Assembly: GCA_036971615.1 (NCBI GenBank)
Contig: JAYKKR010000028.1
Location: 310,001 to 374,000 of the forward strand
Reading direction: 5' to 3'
Source: Amyloporia xantha
Taxonomy: Eukaryota > Basidiomycota > Agaricomycetes > Polyporales > Adustoporiaceae
Length of the DNA: 64,000 nt
Positions 44,481 to 56,616 of this stretch are shown piece after piece. Below the pieces are notes generated by a model. That model was not told the origin of the DNA and did no database searches. It saw only the letters and a list, made by a program, of their open reading frames with translations. The translations under genes were made by a program, and so were the position numbers. Within the stretch, counting starts at the first letter, position 1. The number at the start of each line of letters is the position of its first letter.

Positions 44481-47126
44481 TCACGCCACAGACTCAGCCC
44501 CAACCTCCTCCCACTCAGAGCCATCCACAGCATCGTCGTGATTGATAACTTCCATCTCTTCCGTGGAAGGCGAAAGCTGTGCGGCATGGCGAGTAACCTC
44601 TAAAGGCTGAGACGAGAGCAGAAAGGCACCGCCCTCCTCACATGAGGAACCGGTGTCGGAGTGCGCATCGGGTTTGGTATCTTCATAAACGTCCGCAACG
44701 ATAGGCTTCACTTCGTCATGCACGGGAGGTGCTGACAGAATCTCCGTATCCCTAGCCGGAGCGACGAAGGCGCTATTATCCCGGACAGCGACAATCACGA
44801 CCGGACTGTTATGGGCGTCCGCAGCTGGTTCGGGAACCGGAAGGGCACCGCTATTTTCGGGGTCGACCGCTGCATTCAGAGATGCTGTAACGCTAGGTTC
44901 CGACACGGAAGGCGGTGATGACCGCACTGCTTCGACGTCTGCCTCCGCTCTACCGTCAGAATCCGCAGTCCGAATGGCCTGGTCAGCTCTGCTACCGGAA
45001 GATGACGTAGGCGACTCGGCAGAGAAAAGCGTCTCAGACCCGGGAGAAGGCTCCTGTGCCGTGAGGATTGTGGTCGAGGTGGTAACGTACTGATCTGACG
45101 ACGGCGGAGGGAAAATGGCAGGCTCAACAGAATCAGGCAACGGCGAAGTGTCTTCGACAGATGCAGCGTGTGATGGGGCAGGCAACGTTGAGGAATCGGT
45201 GACTGGGCCAGCATTGACTGGAGCAGTTTCCGACAAGGCAGGAACGGACCCATCAAGCGCGCCCGACGAAGACGGGATCTGCCGATCTAGCGCGGGTGAC
45301 GACGACTTGGCAGCGTGATCATCGACTGACACAGATTGCGATCCTTCCTGGGCGGCGTGAGTAGACGGAGCCGCAGTGGGCTGGGCATCGCGCTCAATGC
45401 CCTTGGCATTGTCCCTCTCACGACTCTCCTCCACCCGCCTCTCAACCTCTCGTAGTGCCCTCTCGACCTCCTGCACTACCTCCTTCCTCCGTCCACGGAT
45501 CTCAATATCGCCACGGCTATCGACGGCGTCAAGACGTGTCAATAGTCCGTTCAGCGAATGTTCATACGCATGCACCACGGTGTTGTTCGCGGTGTACATC
45601 AATCCGTTCTGCGCTCCGAGCTCCTTGGACAAATTTGAACCGGAGGCAGAAGGTGATGCAGGAGGCGAGAAGTCGAGGCGACTGGGGAAAACAAAGGACG
45701 CTTCGAGGGCACGCAGGGTGTCCTCGATCTCCTTGATGGCGCTCAGAGATTCTTTGCGGTCTCGGCGAGAGCGGAAGAACGAAAGGATCTTCGCTGCAGT
45801 AGCGGGAGAGGCGACGGGTCTACGGTGCAGCTTTGGGCCATCTGCGGGTTCAGATGATGCTACTGGAGCATCCGCCGGAGCACCAATCGAAGTCGCACCT
45901 GTCTCTGTCTGAATCGGTAGACGAAACAATGAGCGTCCCTTGAAGAAAGTCTCACGGTTCGATGGAATACTTACCTTCGCTGCATGACTTAAGGAAACGT
46001 CCTCGGCCAAAATGGTCTCTTTTCCTTTGCCCTTGAGGTCGATCGTGGGCGGGTTAGATATCGGTGTTGTCGCTTCCTCGTCCGCCATCTCCCTATCATG
46101 CGTGCCATAGATCTTCGAGAACAGGCCCTGCAGAGACTCTTTCACTTCAGGATCCGCCTCTTTGTCTGAGCGCTGTAACAAATCTCTCAACGAAAGCCTC
46201 TTTGCGGTGGAAGTGCTGGGATAGGAGTTGGACGAGGATGATGTGGGAATAGGCGTAGCAATAGTAGCGGGTCGCTCTTTAGGAACTGCAGGGGTCTCCC
46301 TAGCCTTTCCTTTACCCTTGATATCAATAGGAGTGGACGATGATCCTTGTAATTGAAGCCCGAACATTGAGGAAAGGTGTTCCACCGTGTTACGGACATC
46401 GAGGTCTGTCTCGTGCCTGTACCGGTCCCGAAGACGGTCCTGGATCGACGCAGTCGCAGACGATGTTGGCTGGGCAGTGTGCCTACATCTGACACCCGCT
46501 GATGCTGATGGCCGCCCATAAGCTCGGTTGGTCTGGAGAATTGGCCAGTATATGAGTGACAAGCTCTTTTTGCCACCAACCATATGAATACGTACCATAT
46601 GCAGACCATTCTGCGGTCCCGCAAGGTCGGGTTGATGAACAGAGAAACCAAGCGCAGCCAAAGCCGATATCAGCTGTTGCTCGTTCGCTCTGTGAGTGCG
46701 GTCTGCGGCAGCTCGCTCACGAGCCTGTGCCAGAGAAAGCGCATATTGCTCCTGTTGTCGAGCGAGCGCAGCCCTACGCTGCTGCTCTCTGAGAATATAG
46801 AGCTCCTGCGGCGACGGATAGGACGAGGGTCGGAAATAAGGGAAAGCACGGTCGTCGGAAGACGAAGGTAATTGCTGGTAGAACGCCTCCAAGGCTACCT
46901 GGAGGCGTTGTTCCTCGAGCTGATGCAGGTCTTGCAACACCTGACGGCGATGGAGCTCTTGGTTCTGCCTCCTGATAGCTTCCGCACGAGCATGGGCAAC
47001 AGCATAATCTAAGGCGGCTTGGCCCACAAAAGCATCCAGATAACTGGGTTCGGTCGGCATTGGGTCGACTGAAGGATAGGCGTAATAGCCAGAGTGAAGA
47101 GCGGATACTGGGGTCAAGACGAGCAT
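44481..47126 (-). CDS. BAG-domain protein 2 (Hsp70 co-chaperone type)
   Basis: Exons 47126-46596, 46532-45975 and 45908-44481 give 838 aa. The N-terminus is Tyr/Pro-rich and is followed by Gln/Arg-rich coiled coils (HRRQVLQDLHQLEEQRLQVA, LREQQRRAALARQQEQYALS). Two helical modules recall BAG-like repeats: IQDRLRDRYRHETDLDVRNT and LRDLLQRSDKEADPEVKESL. The BAG domain proper lies near 410-520 (AAKILSFFRSRRDRKESL, then LRALEASFVFPSRLDFSPPA, LTRLDAVDSRGDIEIRGRRK). A long acidic, Ser/Pro-rich disordered tail follows, as in the 862-aa paralogue at 1024-3670. TATAAAAG lies on the minus strand about 100 bp upstream. Both introns (63 and 66 nt) are multiples of three and contain no stop. Confidence 0.8.
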   Translation of the reverse strand: MLVLTPVSALHSGYYAYPSVDPMPTEPSYLDAFVGQAALDYAVAHARAEAIRRQNQELHRRQVLQDLHQLEEQRLQVALEAFYQQLPSSSDDRAFPYFRPSSYPSPQELYILREQQRRAALARQQEQYALSLAQARERAAADRTHRANEQQLISALAALGFSVHQPDLAGPQNGLHMVRIHMVGGKKSLSLIYWPILQTNRAYGRPSASAGVRCRHTAQPTSSATASIQDRLRDRYRHETDLDVRNTVEHLSSMFGLQLQGSSSTPIDIKGKGKARETPAVPKERPATIATPIPTSSSSNSYPSTSTAKRLSLRDLLQRSDKEADPEVKESLQGLFSKIYGTHDREMADEEATTPISNPPTIDLKGKGKETILAEDVSLSHAAKVSIPSNRETFFKGRSLFRLPIQTETGATSIGAPADAPVASSEPADGPKLHRRPVASPATAAKILSFFRSRRDRKESLSAIKEIEDTLRALEASFVFPSRLDFSPPASPSASGSNLSKELGAQNGLMYTANNTVVHAYEHSLNGLLTRLDAVDSRGDIEIRGRRKEVVQEVERALREVERRVEESRERDNAKGIERDAQPTAAPSTHAAQEGSQSVSVDDHAAKSSSPALDRQIPSSSGALDGSVPALSETAPVNAGPVTDSSTLPAPSHAASVEDTSPLPDSVEPAIFPPPSSDQYVTTSTTILTAQEPSPGSETLFSAESPTSSSGSRADQAIRTADSDGRAEADVEAVRSSPPSVSEPSVTASLNAAVDPENSGALPVPEPAADAHNSPVVIVAVRDNSAFVAPARDTEILSAPPVHDEVKPIVADVYEDTKPDAHSDTGSSCEEGGAFLLSSQPLEVTRHAAQLSPSTEEMEVINHDDAVDGSEWEEVGAESVA

Positions 47127-47878
47127 GTTCAATAAATGAAACGGGAGCTGTAGTGCAACGTGTGAGGAGGTTGTGGTTGTTGGATAGAATGAGGGATGGT
47201 AGGATGGGGCAGAAGGGAAAGCTTTTATAGATATCCAAAGGCATGATTCGTCAGCCAAAGGGCGACGCGTCCGCCAGGACTGCTGCGGGGACGCGTCGCC
47301 CTGTAAGAGTGATCGCGTACCGTCGGGGAGTCGCGCGCACCTTGCAGAATGTTCTCGACGTCGGCCTGTCCGAAAACAGAAAGTGGAGAAGGCGCTCGAT
47401 ATAGCGAGAATCTGCGAGAACATATGTCACGTGATCGACAGATTCCCTCTCCCAAAATCTTAGTCCGCCTTGGGTCCCGAAGGGCAAGATATGGTGACAA
47501 TGATACATTCGTTTGAAGCTCTATGTCTGACAACAAAGAGAAATCAATCAAATGAAATGCGAATATCGATATGTAGGGCACATAGTAAAACCAGGAGACA
47601 ATACTAAGCCCCATGGCTGAATTGATGCCTCCGCCGCACTTCTGCTGGCGAAAATTAGTCTTCCCCGCATTAGTAACTCCAGCGCCCACAGTGTAAGGAC
47701 GTAGAGCAGTTGTCGGGGTTATACGAGGAATAAGCACACTGAGCGTGCGCAGTCGCTGTCCAAAAAGAGTGTGGTAATAGATGCAGAGTATACAAATGTA
47801 CGATGCCACGAGAATACACTGTCACCACCCCTGAGAAAGCAATGATTTATTCAGTAAAACGAGTATATAGGAAGTCGA
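47127..47878. other. Intergenic: BAG gene 2 promoter
   Basis: Contains the TATAAAAG element on the minus strand (about 47222-47229) and a GTCACGTGATC E-box near 47427. No gene is recognised in the rest. Confidence 0.6.
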
Positions 47879-48781
47879 TTAACCCACCAATCCAGCAAAG
47901 AGTCTAAAATCAGCATGAGTCTCGTACATAATATTACCTTGGGCACTGTTCACTTTGACCACGTCAAATTTGCCTTCATCACCGTTCCAATGAAATATCC
48001 GCTTCACACCCGCCCACCTGCACCACTCCAGACAGCGCCAGCACGGGCTAGCGCTCCCCATCCCATTCTTCGTGAACCGCGCAACGTATATATCTGCGCC
48101 GTTCACCCTGGGATCCCGCCGCCGGGCGTGCCATCTTTTGTCGCCCCCACAACAGCTACTGCCCGGCTCCGGAGCAGACGACCGGGAGCTTTCGCTGTCG
48201 CTGCTCTCACCGCTGCTGCTGCTCCCACTACTTCCGGGACTGCGAGCCGTACCCTGACGACGCCCCTGTTGCGAGCTCGAACGCTGCCCAGGGGGACGTT
48301 TGCTCTTGCCCTTGGATGAGCGATGATGCTGAGGCTGCGCTTCCGCCTGACCCTGAAAGCCACCATTCAGGGCCGGCGCTCCCTTTTGGGATCTGCTGGC
48401 CTTTTGTTCGATGTTCTGGTGGTGTCCCTCGTGTTGTCTGTGGAACCCGCCGTTCCATGCCTTGAACCTGCTTCTTGAAGGACGGTGACATGCCAGTAAG
48501 ATTGAAGATCGCGTGCATCTCCGCATGCATCGACACAGGCTGGCCAGTGTACCAAGAAGGGTGAGTATGTTGCAAGAAAGTGCGGGTCATCGCGATCGTG
48601 CAATTACCTTACGATGCCCCTGCGTCCGTACCTCGGAACCATCATAATGCGGTCTATGATGGTTGTATCCCGAAGAGATAATTTTTCCCCCTTTGACCAT
48701 CACGGCGCCCAAAGTAAAACACATCGGACTCTTCGAGGCTGCCTCCGCACACTGCGACAAGTAAAACTGTGTCTTATTCAT
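47879..48781 (-). CDS. Cytidine/deoxycytidylate deaminase-like protein
   Basis: Three exons: 48781-48632, 48539-48468 and 48352-47879; 231 aa. The start MNKTQFYLSQCAEAASKSPM and LGAVMVKGGKIISSGYNHHR form the first strands. The zinc-binding HAE motif (PVSMHAEMHAIF) supplies the His ligand and the catalytic Glu. SASPCWRCLEWCRWAGVKRI supplies the PCxxC Cys pair. Between them lies a low-complexity Gln/Ser/Arg-rich insert of about 70 residues, seen as a disordered loop in many fungal homologues of this family. No nuclear or mitochondrial signal is obvious. The substrate (free nucleotide or RNA) cannot be told. An earlier donor, GTAAGG at 48612, is out of phase and was not used. Confidence 0.75.
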
Positions 48782-49233
48782 GGTGGATCGAATGTAAAAT
48801 GCTGACGCAAAAGTATTAAAACATGTGCCATCGCTGCGGCAGAGGCTGATAGCTTACAATTAGTCGGACTGAAATTTTCGACGATGAAAATCGTAAATGA
48901 TGAGTCCTCTGCAGAGAACAGCGGTTTTAGACAAGAACAGGGGTTTCTGGGGATGTAGTCAAGTCGGAAACAAGCCTGAGAGATACAGTGACTTCATGGA
49001 AGTGACTGGTGTGACAATCAAATCATGTCACGCAGGAACGATGTCACGCAGAAATAGTGCACTCCTGTTGCCATTGATAGAAGAAACTACGGCGGACACC
49101 ACAAAACCAGTATGCAGATGACTACAGCCCCAAATAATAAATCCAAAGACAAAAATAGAGGTCATTCCTGCACAAGAGACGGCTTGGAGGCCCTAGCTAT
49201 GAAGGAGCCAGCTTTTGAGGGAGAGAAACCAGC
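48782..49233. other. Intergenic
   Basis: Upstream of the deaminase gene and downstream of Cho2; no feature was seen. Confidence 0.5.
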
Positions 49234-52200
49234 CTATGCCGGTAGCAATTCTCTTGCAACCAGAATCCGGTTGGCCAGAGCACTCAAATTGGCATCAGCC
49301 ACAATGACCTCCGGCGTCAGTTCAACACCGAAGGCCTGCTTGATAGCTACCGTAATGCGTTTAGCCTGTGTCTCTGACCAAAACCGGAAGTCGTCAGGAT
49401 CACGCCCGTTGTCCTCCTGTTGCGCACCATCCTCTTGTCGGCGAGTCTTGCACGAAAGGGGGATCAAGGAGGGGTCAGAGTCCAGACAGAGCGGAACGAC
49501 GCGCATGAGACATGTTCGGACGTTTCCGAAGTCCATGGCAGTGGGTTTGTCCACTAGCGCAAGGAAGCACGGGGATCCGCTCAGTACCTGTTGGAGAGAC
49601 AATGTGAAAAAGAATCTCACCGTAAACTTCGAACGGGCCGTCCAGGCTCATGACATTGTATTTTCCATCATGGTGGTACCGGATCTACGGATACGCACGC
49701 ATGCGTTAGCCTTTCAAGGGCGCCGATGAACATCAGCCGTTGTACGCACTTCATAACGACCAGTCTGCCATGGCAAGGTGCTGCTATGGAACACGACTTC
49801 GCCTGTCTCAGACTCCTTGTCCGGCCGATCGGGTCTGTTCAAACTTAACGGGATATCCCCATCCCACTCCTCGTCGTGCACGGGAACCCACATGCCCAGA
49901 GACGATGTCTTCGTCACCAGATTGGACCGATTAGCTCCGACCTGTCGAAATGAACAGCTAAGCCTCAACAGGAGAACGGAACATGCCATGCCAGACGCAC
50001 CCTATAGATGCCGATCCAATCTCGGCGGGAATGGTGGGACGGTGCCCGCCAGTTAATCCTGATAGACTCTCCCAAATGGAAGCGCAGAGAACCGTCCGAA
50101 CTAGGTAAGATAGAGATCTTGTACTGGGCGGTGTCATAAGACGACAGGTCGTTGGCAACACGACTGACCGGGCGGATCCAACATGTCAGTAGGCCAACAG
50201 CTGCTTTGATGAGCGACTACGCACGAGATGACCAATCGTTCCCTCGATTGTTGGAGCAGAACCTTGGTGTCCTGTACAACCTCCGATATTTTGGGGCGTG
50301 CTGGATAACGCAGATCAATATCCAGCCGCTAATCGTACCTCATTATATGAAAGTTGCTCACACTTCGCGAGGAACTCTTCCACGACATCGGCGGTCTCTT
50401 CGTACACCTTGTCAAATGTACCCTTGACTTCCCTAGCAACTCTCCTTATCTCCGGCGCATGGCGGCCTGCGCGAGACTCAAGTAACCGTGCGTTCTTGTT
50501 AGCTACCTTCTTGATCACCTTGACAAAGCCTGCATCGTTCCGCAGCGAATCACCGTACAGCTTCCGCATGTGAGGACTGCAGACCAATAGTTAATCTGCA
50601 ATCCGAGATGCAACCTAAACTGCGGAGCATACTTTTCTACTCGACTCAAAAACCACCATTGCGACAGGTGTCTTATGACCGCCAAGGCAAAGACTAATTT
50701 GCTCCCACTTATCAAAGTCAGACCAAAGAAAGCGGCGCCGTTCATTATTTCAGGGTTATTGAGGTAACTACAGCACCGTACTCAGATAAGTGGATGTTAC
50801 ACAGACACCGTAAAACAAGAGACGACGAACCGATAGATGCCAGTGTACTCAAGTTGAGCAGGGAAATCTTCCATGAAGAAGTCGCCAAAGAACCACCCTA
50901 CGGAAAAGCATGAATAAGGTATTCGTGCGGAGATAGAGCGAGGTGGATTCACCGAATGGTCCGAGGACTTCGTACGACTCCATTGTCGCCCAGACATGTA
51001 AGCCTATGAGAATCTGTGAAAAGACTTATGTGCAATGCCCCAAACACGAGGAGATGGTCTACTCACGGTACCGAGAGTATGGCGCAGGAGCTCGTTTCCG
51101 ACGGACCACTCTTGCGGAACGCTGTAGGTTTTCCAAGCGAGACAAACAGAAGATACTGCGGTCCAGTGGTCGGTGTCAAATCGCCGGGGTATATAGAAGC
51201 GGCTTGGCAAGCGTACCGTAAGTCATGCACATGCTGAGATTGTAGATAGACTTCCAATTATTGAAGGCCTCGTGTAATGCTCCCTTCCCATGGTCATTCT
51301 GGGGATAGTAATAATGCTTCAGGAAATGTCGCACAAGGAATTTCCGTTCGGACTGAGCCTGTAAGATGAAGCCGAGACCGAATGAGTGGACTAGACACCA
51401 TGCTAGTGCATGTATGAAGTGCAAGATCAATGTGCTCCGAGTCGAGAGTGGAGGGAGGAAGGAGACCACGAGAGGATAGAGAATAGCCAAGACAAGTTTA
51501 AGATCAGACGCTCTGAGATGAAATATATATCACGCGATGTCAGACAAAGAGCCTCACCACGCACCTCAATAAATCAATGTTATGCAAGAAAATCGTGTCT
51601 TTCCGGAAATATCTGTTCATGAGATCGTGCTGGGAAAGCGCTGGCGATCTAGCAGTGCCCTCGCTGATAGTCGAAACGGAAGCGAAGGAGGATGCCGAGC
51701 GGCGTTTGGTCTTCGTGCTACCAGTAATGTCCTCCAGTTCGGTTTCAGTCTCAGTCTCAGTCAATAACTCGTCCGTCTCGGTGGCACTTTCACCATCAGT
51801 AGCTGAGGGCGTCGTGAGGTCAGCGGATACGATCGACGACACCGAGCTTTGTCGAATATGCGACACAGATGCTTGATCGGGCAAGCGGGACGTAGCAAGA
51901 AGTGGCGACCGGTAAGCCAGCGGTTTGCGCTGCCCATAGGTTCTCTCAATATCTAACAATGAATGTCACAGGTTGACTCGATAAAGTGAGGCTATAAGAG
52001 TGGTACTAACGGGGGTTTTCGAAAAATACAAGGAAACCAAATTGAGCAGCATGCGCTGCCAAGCTCACAAATAGGAGCGGGTAGCTGCCCACGATAAGAG
52101 ACAGGCCATAGTACCCCGCATAACCTGTGAAGCGTTTCAGTAATTCGTCCATGAATGCATATACTAGGTTATTCACCGACAGAATACATCGGGTGAGGTG

Positions 52201-53201
52201 CCAACTCGAAAACCCCATCGAAGACAAGCGCGCCACGTTGGAAGAACACATCACCCCAGTACCAACCGTAGTCCTTAACGACATTATGTGCTTCTGTCTT
52301 GACCCACAAGTTGAAAGCAATCAGGGCGACTCCCCCAATCCATCTAAAATATATCAGGTAGACTCTAAAAAAATCAGGTGGGAAGACTCACCTCATGATA
52401 TGGACTGTAATTGAGAGACCTTCAGGGATACGGAAACACGTAAAAGCAAACATGCAATACGCTACGAAATCACTAAGGAAGGATGTCATATTCCGCGGAA
52501 GTCAGTCTTGCACTGCAATATGCGGCAAAAAGGCGACTGACTTCAGAAGAATAATGTCGACCATTTGACGGAACAAGAGCCAGGTATTGTATTCCAGAGG
52601 TAACTCCTGTTGATATCTATCAGAGTAGTCTTGCGGCTCGCAACTAAACAACGCACATCAAACGAGTAATCCTTGCCCATTTTCCCAGCGAGTTGTTGTC
52701 TAATCCAGTTACGGACTGCGGGTTTACGCTGCTCGTCTAGCCACCCTAGCTTCTGCACTTCTCTTACAATCCATTTCCTTTTGCTTTGTTTAGTGAGCAC
52801 CCAGCCAAGACCTGCGTCATAGGCAGCCCGCCAAAATGCGAAGTAGACAAAAAAGAAGACCTTCGCCACAGAACGCGGGAGCATAAAGTAAAGCACCAAC
52901 TGCATTCCAAGCAGACCCAGATTGAGAATATCTATGTGCGACTTGGGGTATCCGGGATGAAAGAGAGTTAACACGTCATGCGTTGTGGGTACGCGAAAAA
53001 CTAAAATTCCATCTGCTTTCAGAATGCGATGCCCCGCGATTGCAACTGATTACACGTACCTTCGCCAGCAGGAGTCTTCCCCCATACGACCTCTTCATGT
53101 TTCTTTGCATTAGAGTCGTCAGAAGTCGTAACAGTCTCAACCACCTTTGCTTCAGCTCGACGCCTTTGACGCATCGTGCCCTGATTTTCTGCTTCAGCCA
53201 T
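49234..53201 (-). CDS. CHO2: Phosphatidylethanolamine N-methyltransferase Cho2
   Basis: A large multi-exon gene from ATG 53201 to stop 49234. The start is a charged [19 protein letters not shown], then [10 protein letters not shown]. Multiple membrane segments follow: [40 protein letters not shown] with [12 protein letters not shown]; then [20 protein letters not shown]. The family hallmark lies in [20 protein letters not shown] followed by [18 protein letters not shown] second, similar methyltransferase half follows downstream ([15 protein letters not shown] region near 51300-51450). A cytosolic C-terminal domain contains [14 protein letters not shown] and [20 protein letters not shown]. Cho2 performs the first SAM-dependent methylation of PE towards phosphatidylcholine in the ER. 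A Ser/Thr/Glu-rich linker ([20 protein letters not shown]) separates the halves. Exon borders were not all resolved. Confidence 0.9.
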
Positions 53202-54316
53202 GAGAACGACGAGGAAGTGGAACGTAACGGAGAGTCAACGTACAGGGGACCAGCGGCTTGCAATATACTTACCGCCAATTAAGCGGCCACGTGGGCGCGT
53301 AGCATTCGACCCCAACGCGTCAGTGGCAGTGCCGGCCCTAAACGCCAAATTTTGTCAATCTCAGGTGGCTGTCGCGACGCCTGTCTTTCGTCGCAACTGT
53401 TGATATTCTTGTGTAAAATGACTTGCTTGCTACTTGGGCTAGTACACCCTGGCCAATGTCCTCGTCCTCGCGGAGTGAGCACAAAAAAGGTATAAGTCCT
53501 CTATCAAGATATTGCCCTTACTATTCACTCGCGGCTCGACCAGCTTCTGTGGCTGATATCGGGCTGCGAGTTGCTAATGAAGGGGATATTGAATCACTAT
53601 CATTAGGCATTAATTTCGGCCGTTCCTTGGTGGCAACAAGGAGTGACCTTACGAGGTGCCTAACAGCTTTATATCTCTGGCCACTTTCTTCATGTCTCCT
53701 GCGAAAGTTCCTTGAGAATACTTGCCTACCATACAGGTTTCCAAATGTCTTTCGGTTGTGGTTGCCGGGCAGGATGAAGGTCGGATGTGGAAGAGTGTTT
53801 CTCACGCATGGCAAGCGTTGTACGCATACTGTCAATGTCTTGAACAGCGTGGTATCACCAGGCTAGAACTTGCTTACTTTGAATACACTCATCTTTGAGT
53901 AGCAGATAGGCCGATCTTCTACCGCCGTTCGTCCGCAAACGTGGTAGTAAGCACGAAGCCGTTCGATTTCCTTCATCTCGGAAGAATCGCATCTGCCTCC
54001 TTCACATGACGGGCCTGTTCTTCTAGTAGGCTATTCCTCAGCAATGCCCATTCTTCCTGCCTTTGCGCTCTACAGATCTCGCCCTGCTATGTAGCGCATC
54101 GGGTCGACAGTTGTTAGACCTAGTCTTCTGTATTTACTTATGCCGAAATTGCATGTCCCTATACACGATCGATCTACGAACTCGCGAGCAATAATATGCA
54201 GAACAGTTTAGTTGAAAAATTACGGCGGGAGTCAGAGTCATCGCTTTAGACATTGAGATGTGGTGACCTTAAGAGCACCAGGCATAACATTCCCACCCAC
54301 ATCAGCTTTGATTACC
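53202..54316. other. Divergent intergenic region between Cho2 and the SET gene
   Basis: About 1.1 kb. Short frames at 53423-53866 lack support; no recognised element. Confidence 0.5.
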
Positions 54317-55833
54317 ATGCCCGGTTCGGCTGCAGGAACTTCTCCTTCTGAGGAAGACCTGAAAAAAGCTCTTATCGGGCTACGAGCAAACAATCCGAGC
54401 CTGGGTATAGCCAAACTGCATGCACTACTCTTAGCGGCCAATCCCTCCTGGACAGTCAGCGAAAAGCGAACGCGCAAGATTCTACATAACGAAGGCCTTA
54501 TACTTGCACCGAATCAAGTGCAGAATGCAAATAAAGATGAAGCCGGCCAGTCCGGTAAAACTGGGGAGATTTTCCCGTCCTCCAAATTGATCGAAGGATT
54601 TGATGCTGCTAAATGGACGTCAAAGGTAGAAGTGAAGTACTTCAGCAGAAGCAAGGGCAAAGGCTTGGTCGCGAGAGAGAATATCGCCGAGGGGGAGATT
54701 ATATGGAAAGAAGACCCCTTTATTTTGGCTCCAGAATGGTGAGCGGTGACTTTTTGTATCTCCCGTAAGATGCAGGGCTTATGATCGACTTTCAGGGACT
54801 TGTACGACTTGCAATCGTCGTCTCTGGCTTGCAGCTATTGCAGCACCCCGCTGGGAGACTCGCCGATAATTACTGCTTGCTCAAGCGGCGCATCGACGTC
54901 TGCTTCGCCATGTCGAGCGAGATTCTGCAATCGCCTGTGTCTCTCGCGCTCAGCACACACACACCCTCTTCTTTGCCCTTCTCAAAATCCAGCGTCCATA
55001 TCCTTGTTGGCTTTCGCCAAGCAACATCAATGGATGGCGTTGCATGCTCTGGCTCAGTGCACCGCTCGACTACTGTTGGCTTATCAGCAAGAAGAGGCAG
55101 TTTGGGAAGCAGACCGGAAGTTTGTGCGGTCTCTGGCGGTGCTAGGGATGGAAGATCGTGTCAAGACTAATGGGTATGTATTGTAGATCCAAAACTTGGA
55201 TGGGGCAATTGATGGATTTTTTCAACTTCACAAGGATAAGCGGCGCAGAAGTTGACAGAGATACGTGGAGGAGAGGCTATCAGCTATACGTGCAAGCATT
55301 CCATGAACCGACAACCCCGTCTGAGAAGAAAAGGCTTGCCCGGCTGCTCAGAAGACCCACTCCGAAAGAGCTTGTGGATGAAATGTTCAATTATGATGGG
55401 TACCTTCTCGGCCTTGGGCGAATGAGCCTCAGTCAGTGAGCTCCTCTCGCTGTATAAATTCCCTTTCTGATATCTTCCGCCGGTGGCGGGAATAGATATT
55501 GAGGCCCACGGGGGCATATATGTCCTTCATTCACATATCAATCATTCATGCTCTCCAAACGTCTCCGCGCGGCACTTGGACCAGCGTAGAGCTCTTTCGC
55601 GCCTTACGATAATCGCCAAGAAAGACATCGAGCCTGGAGAAGAGCTGTTCATAACCTATGTCAATCCAGATTTGCCCGTGGACTTACGACGTCGCCAGCT
55701 TATGGAGTGGGGTTTTGGAATTTGCCAGTGCCCTCGCTGCGTAGCGGAAGCCGGTGGCTCTTCTGGCCAAGCCGGCTCCGTTGGCCCGGATGATTTGGAG
55801 TTGGAATTGAAGGCTGGTCTAGGTGTGATATAG
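54317..55833 (+). CDS. Set5/SMYD-like SET-domain protein lysine methyltransferase
   Basis: Exons 54317-54738, 54796-55119, 55187-55431 and 55496-55833 give 442 aa. An N-terminal helical region (EEDLKKALIGLRANNPSLG, AKLHALLLAANPSWTVSEKR) precedes the split SET domain: KYFSRSKGKGLVARENIAEG, then EIIWKEDPFI. A MYND-like Cys cluster (CSYCSTPL ... CRARFCNRLC ... LLC) is followed by the SET core, NIEAHGGIYVLHSHINHSCS and PGEELFITYVNPD, and by post-SET CQCPRC. Set5 methylates histone H4 in yeast. The intron 55120-55186 rests on a weak GTTTGT donor; it is the only intron I found that keeps frame. The alternative is that FVRSLAVLGMEDRVKTNG is coding and a sequencing or genetic frameshift follows near 55173. 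Confidence 0.82.
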
Positions 55834-56616
55834 AGTAAATGCTGTGTGCTTCTGCGGTGAAATAAAAAATCGCTACCATATGCTCACCGTTTTCAGGGTT
55901 GCTCAGACCCCGACCCCGAAAGAACGCCGCAGCAAGGCGACAAGCTGGTGTTCTGTAGTATGGAAACGGGGTCAGTGCGAGAATTATGAACCGGCACGGC
56001 GACCCAGAATTACCCGCCCTCTTCGGTGCGAACGCCGCGCGTATATTGTCCGTCTGTGGTCTGATTGTCTGTCTGTGGTCATTGTCCTCAAATCAGATAA
56101 CGTACCTTGTACAGCACGAAGGATATAGAAGATGGGACTGACGGGTTGCACAAACATATTTCCACCGTGAAGTCAAAGAGATTGAACATGAGAGATATTC
56201 ACATGGTTGCGTCATGAGATCTGTGACTTCGAATCAGCAGCTAGGTGTATACGGCATAGGAGCTTGCAAAACCAGTCCGTCCGTCGGCATCACTTGCGCC
56301 ATAACCTTGTCTAGTAGAGCTAAGGTGTTCAGTGAGTCCATCATATGTCAATTCGACATATCCGAGATATTCGGAATCCTATCGCGGGTGAGCGATCTAT
56401 GTCAGTGGGTAGTTTGGCGCGAACAATCAGTCAAGCTCGTTATCTGCGCGTGCTTTCCCTTAAGCTTATTGAAGAGGATCTCCCCATGTGTCAGTTAACG
56501 CAGTTGTCAGGTTGAGTATCCCTAACGCCGACGGCCATTACAACAACGCAGCCCGTTTACAACATGGAGCATTTGTGTGTCAGATTGTGGTCAACAGAGG
56601 CATATTTCATAAGTAC
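55834..56616. other. Convergent intergenic region
   Basis: About 780 bp between the stops of the SET gene and the ALKBH6-like gene; no feature was seen. Confidence 0.5.
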
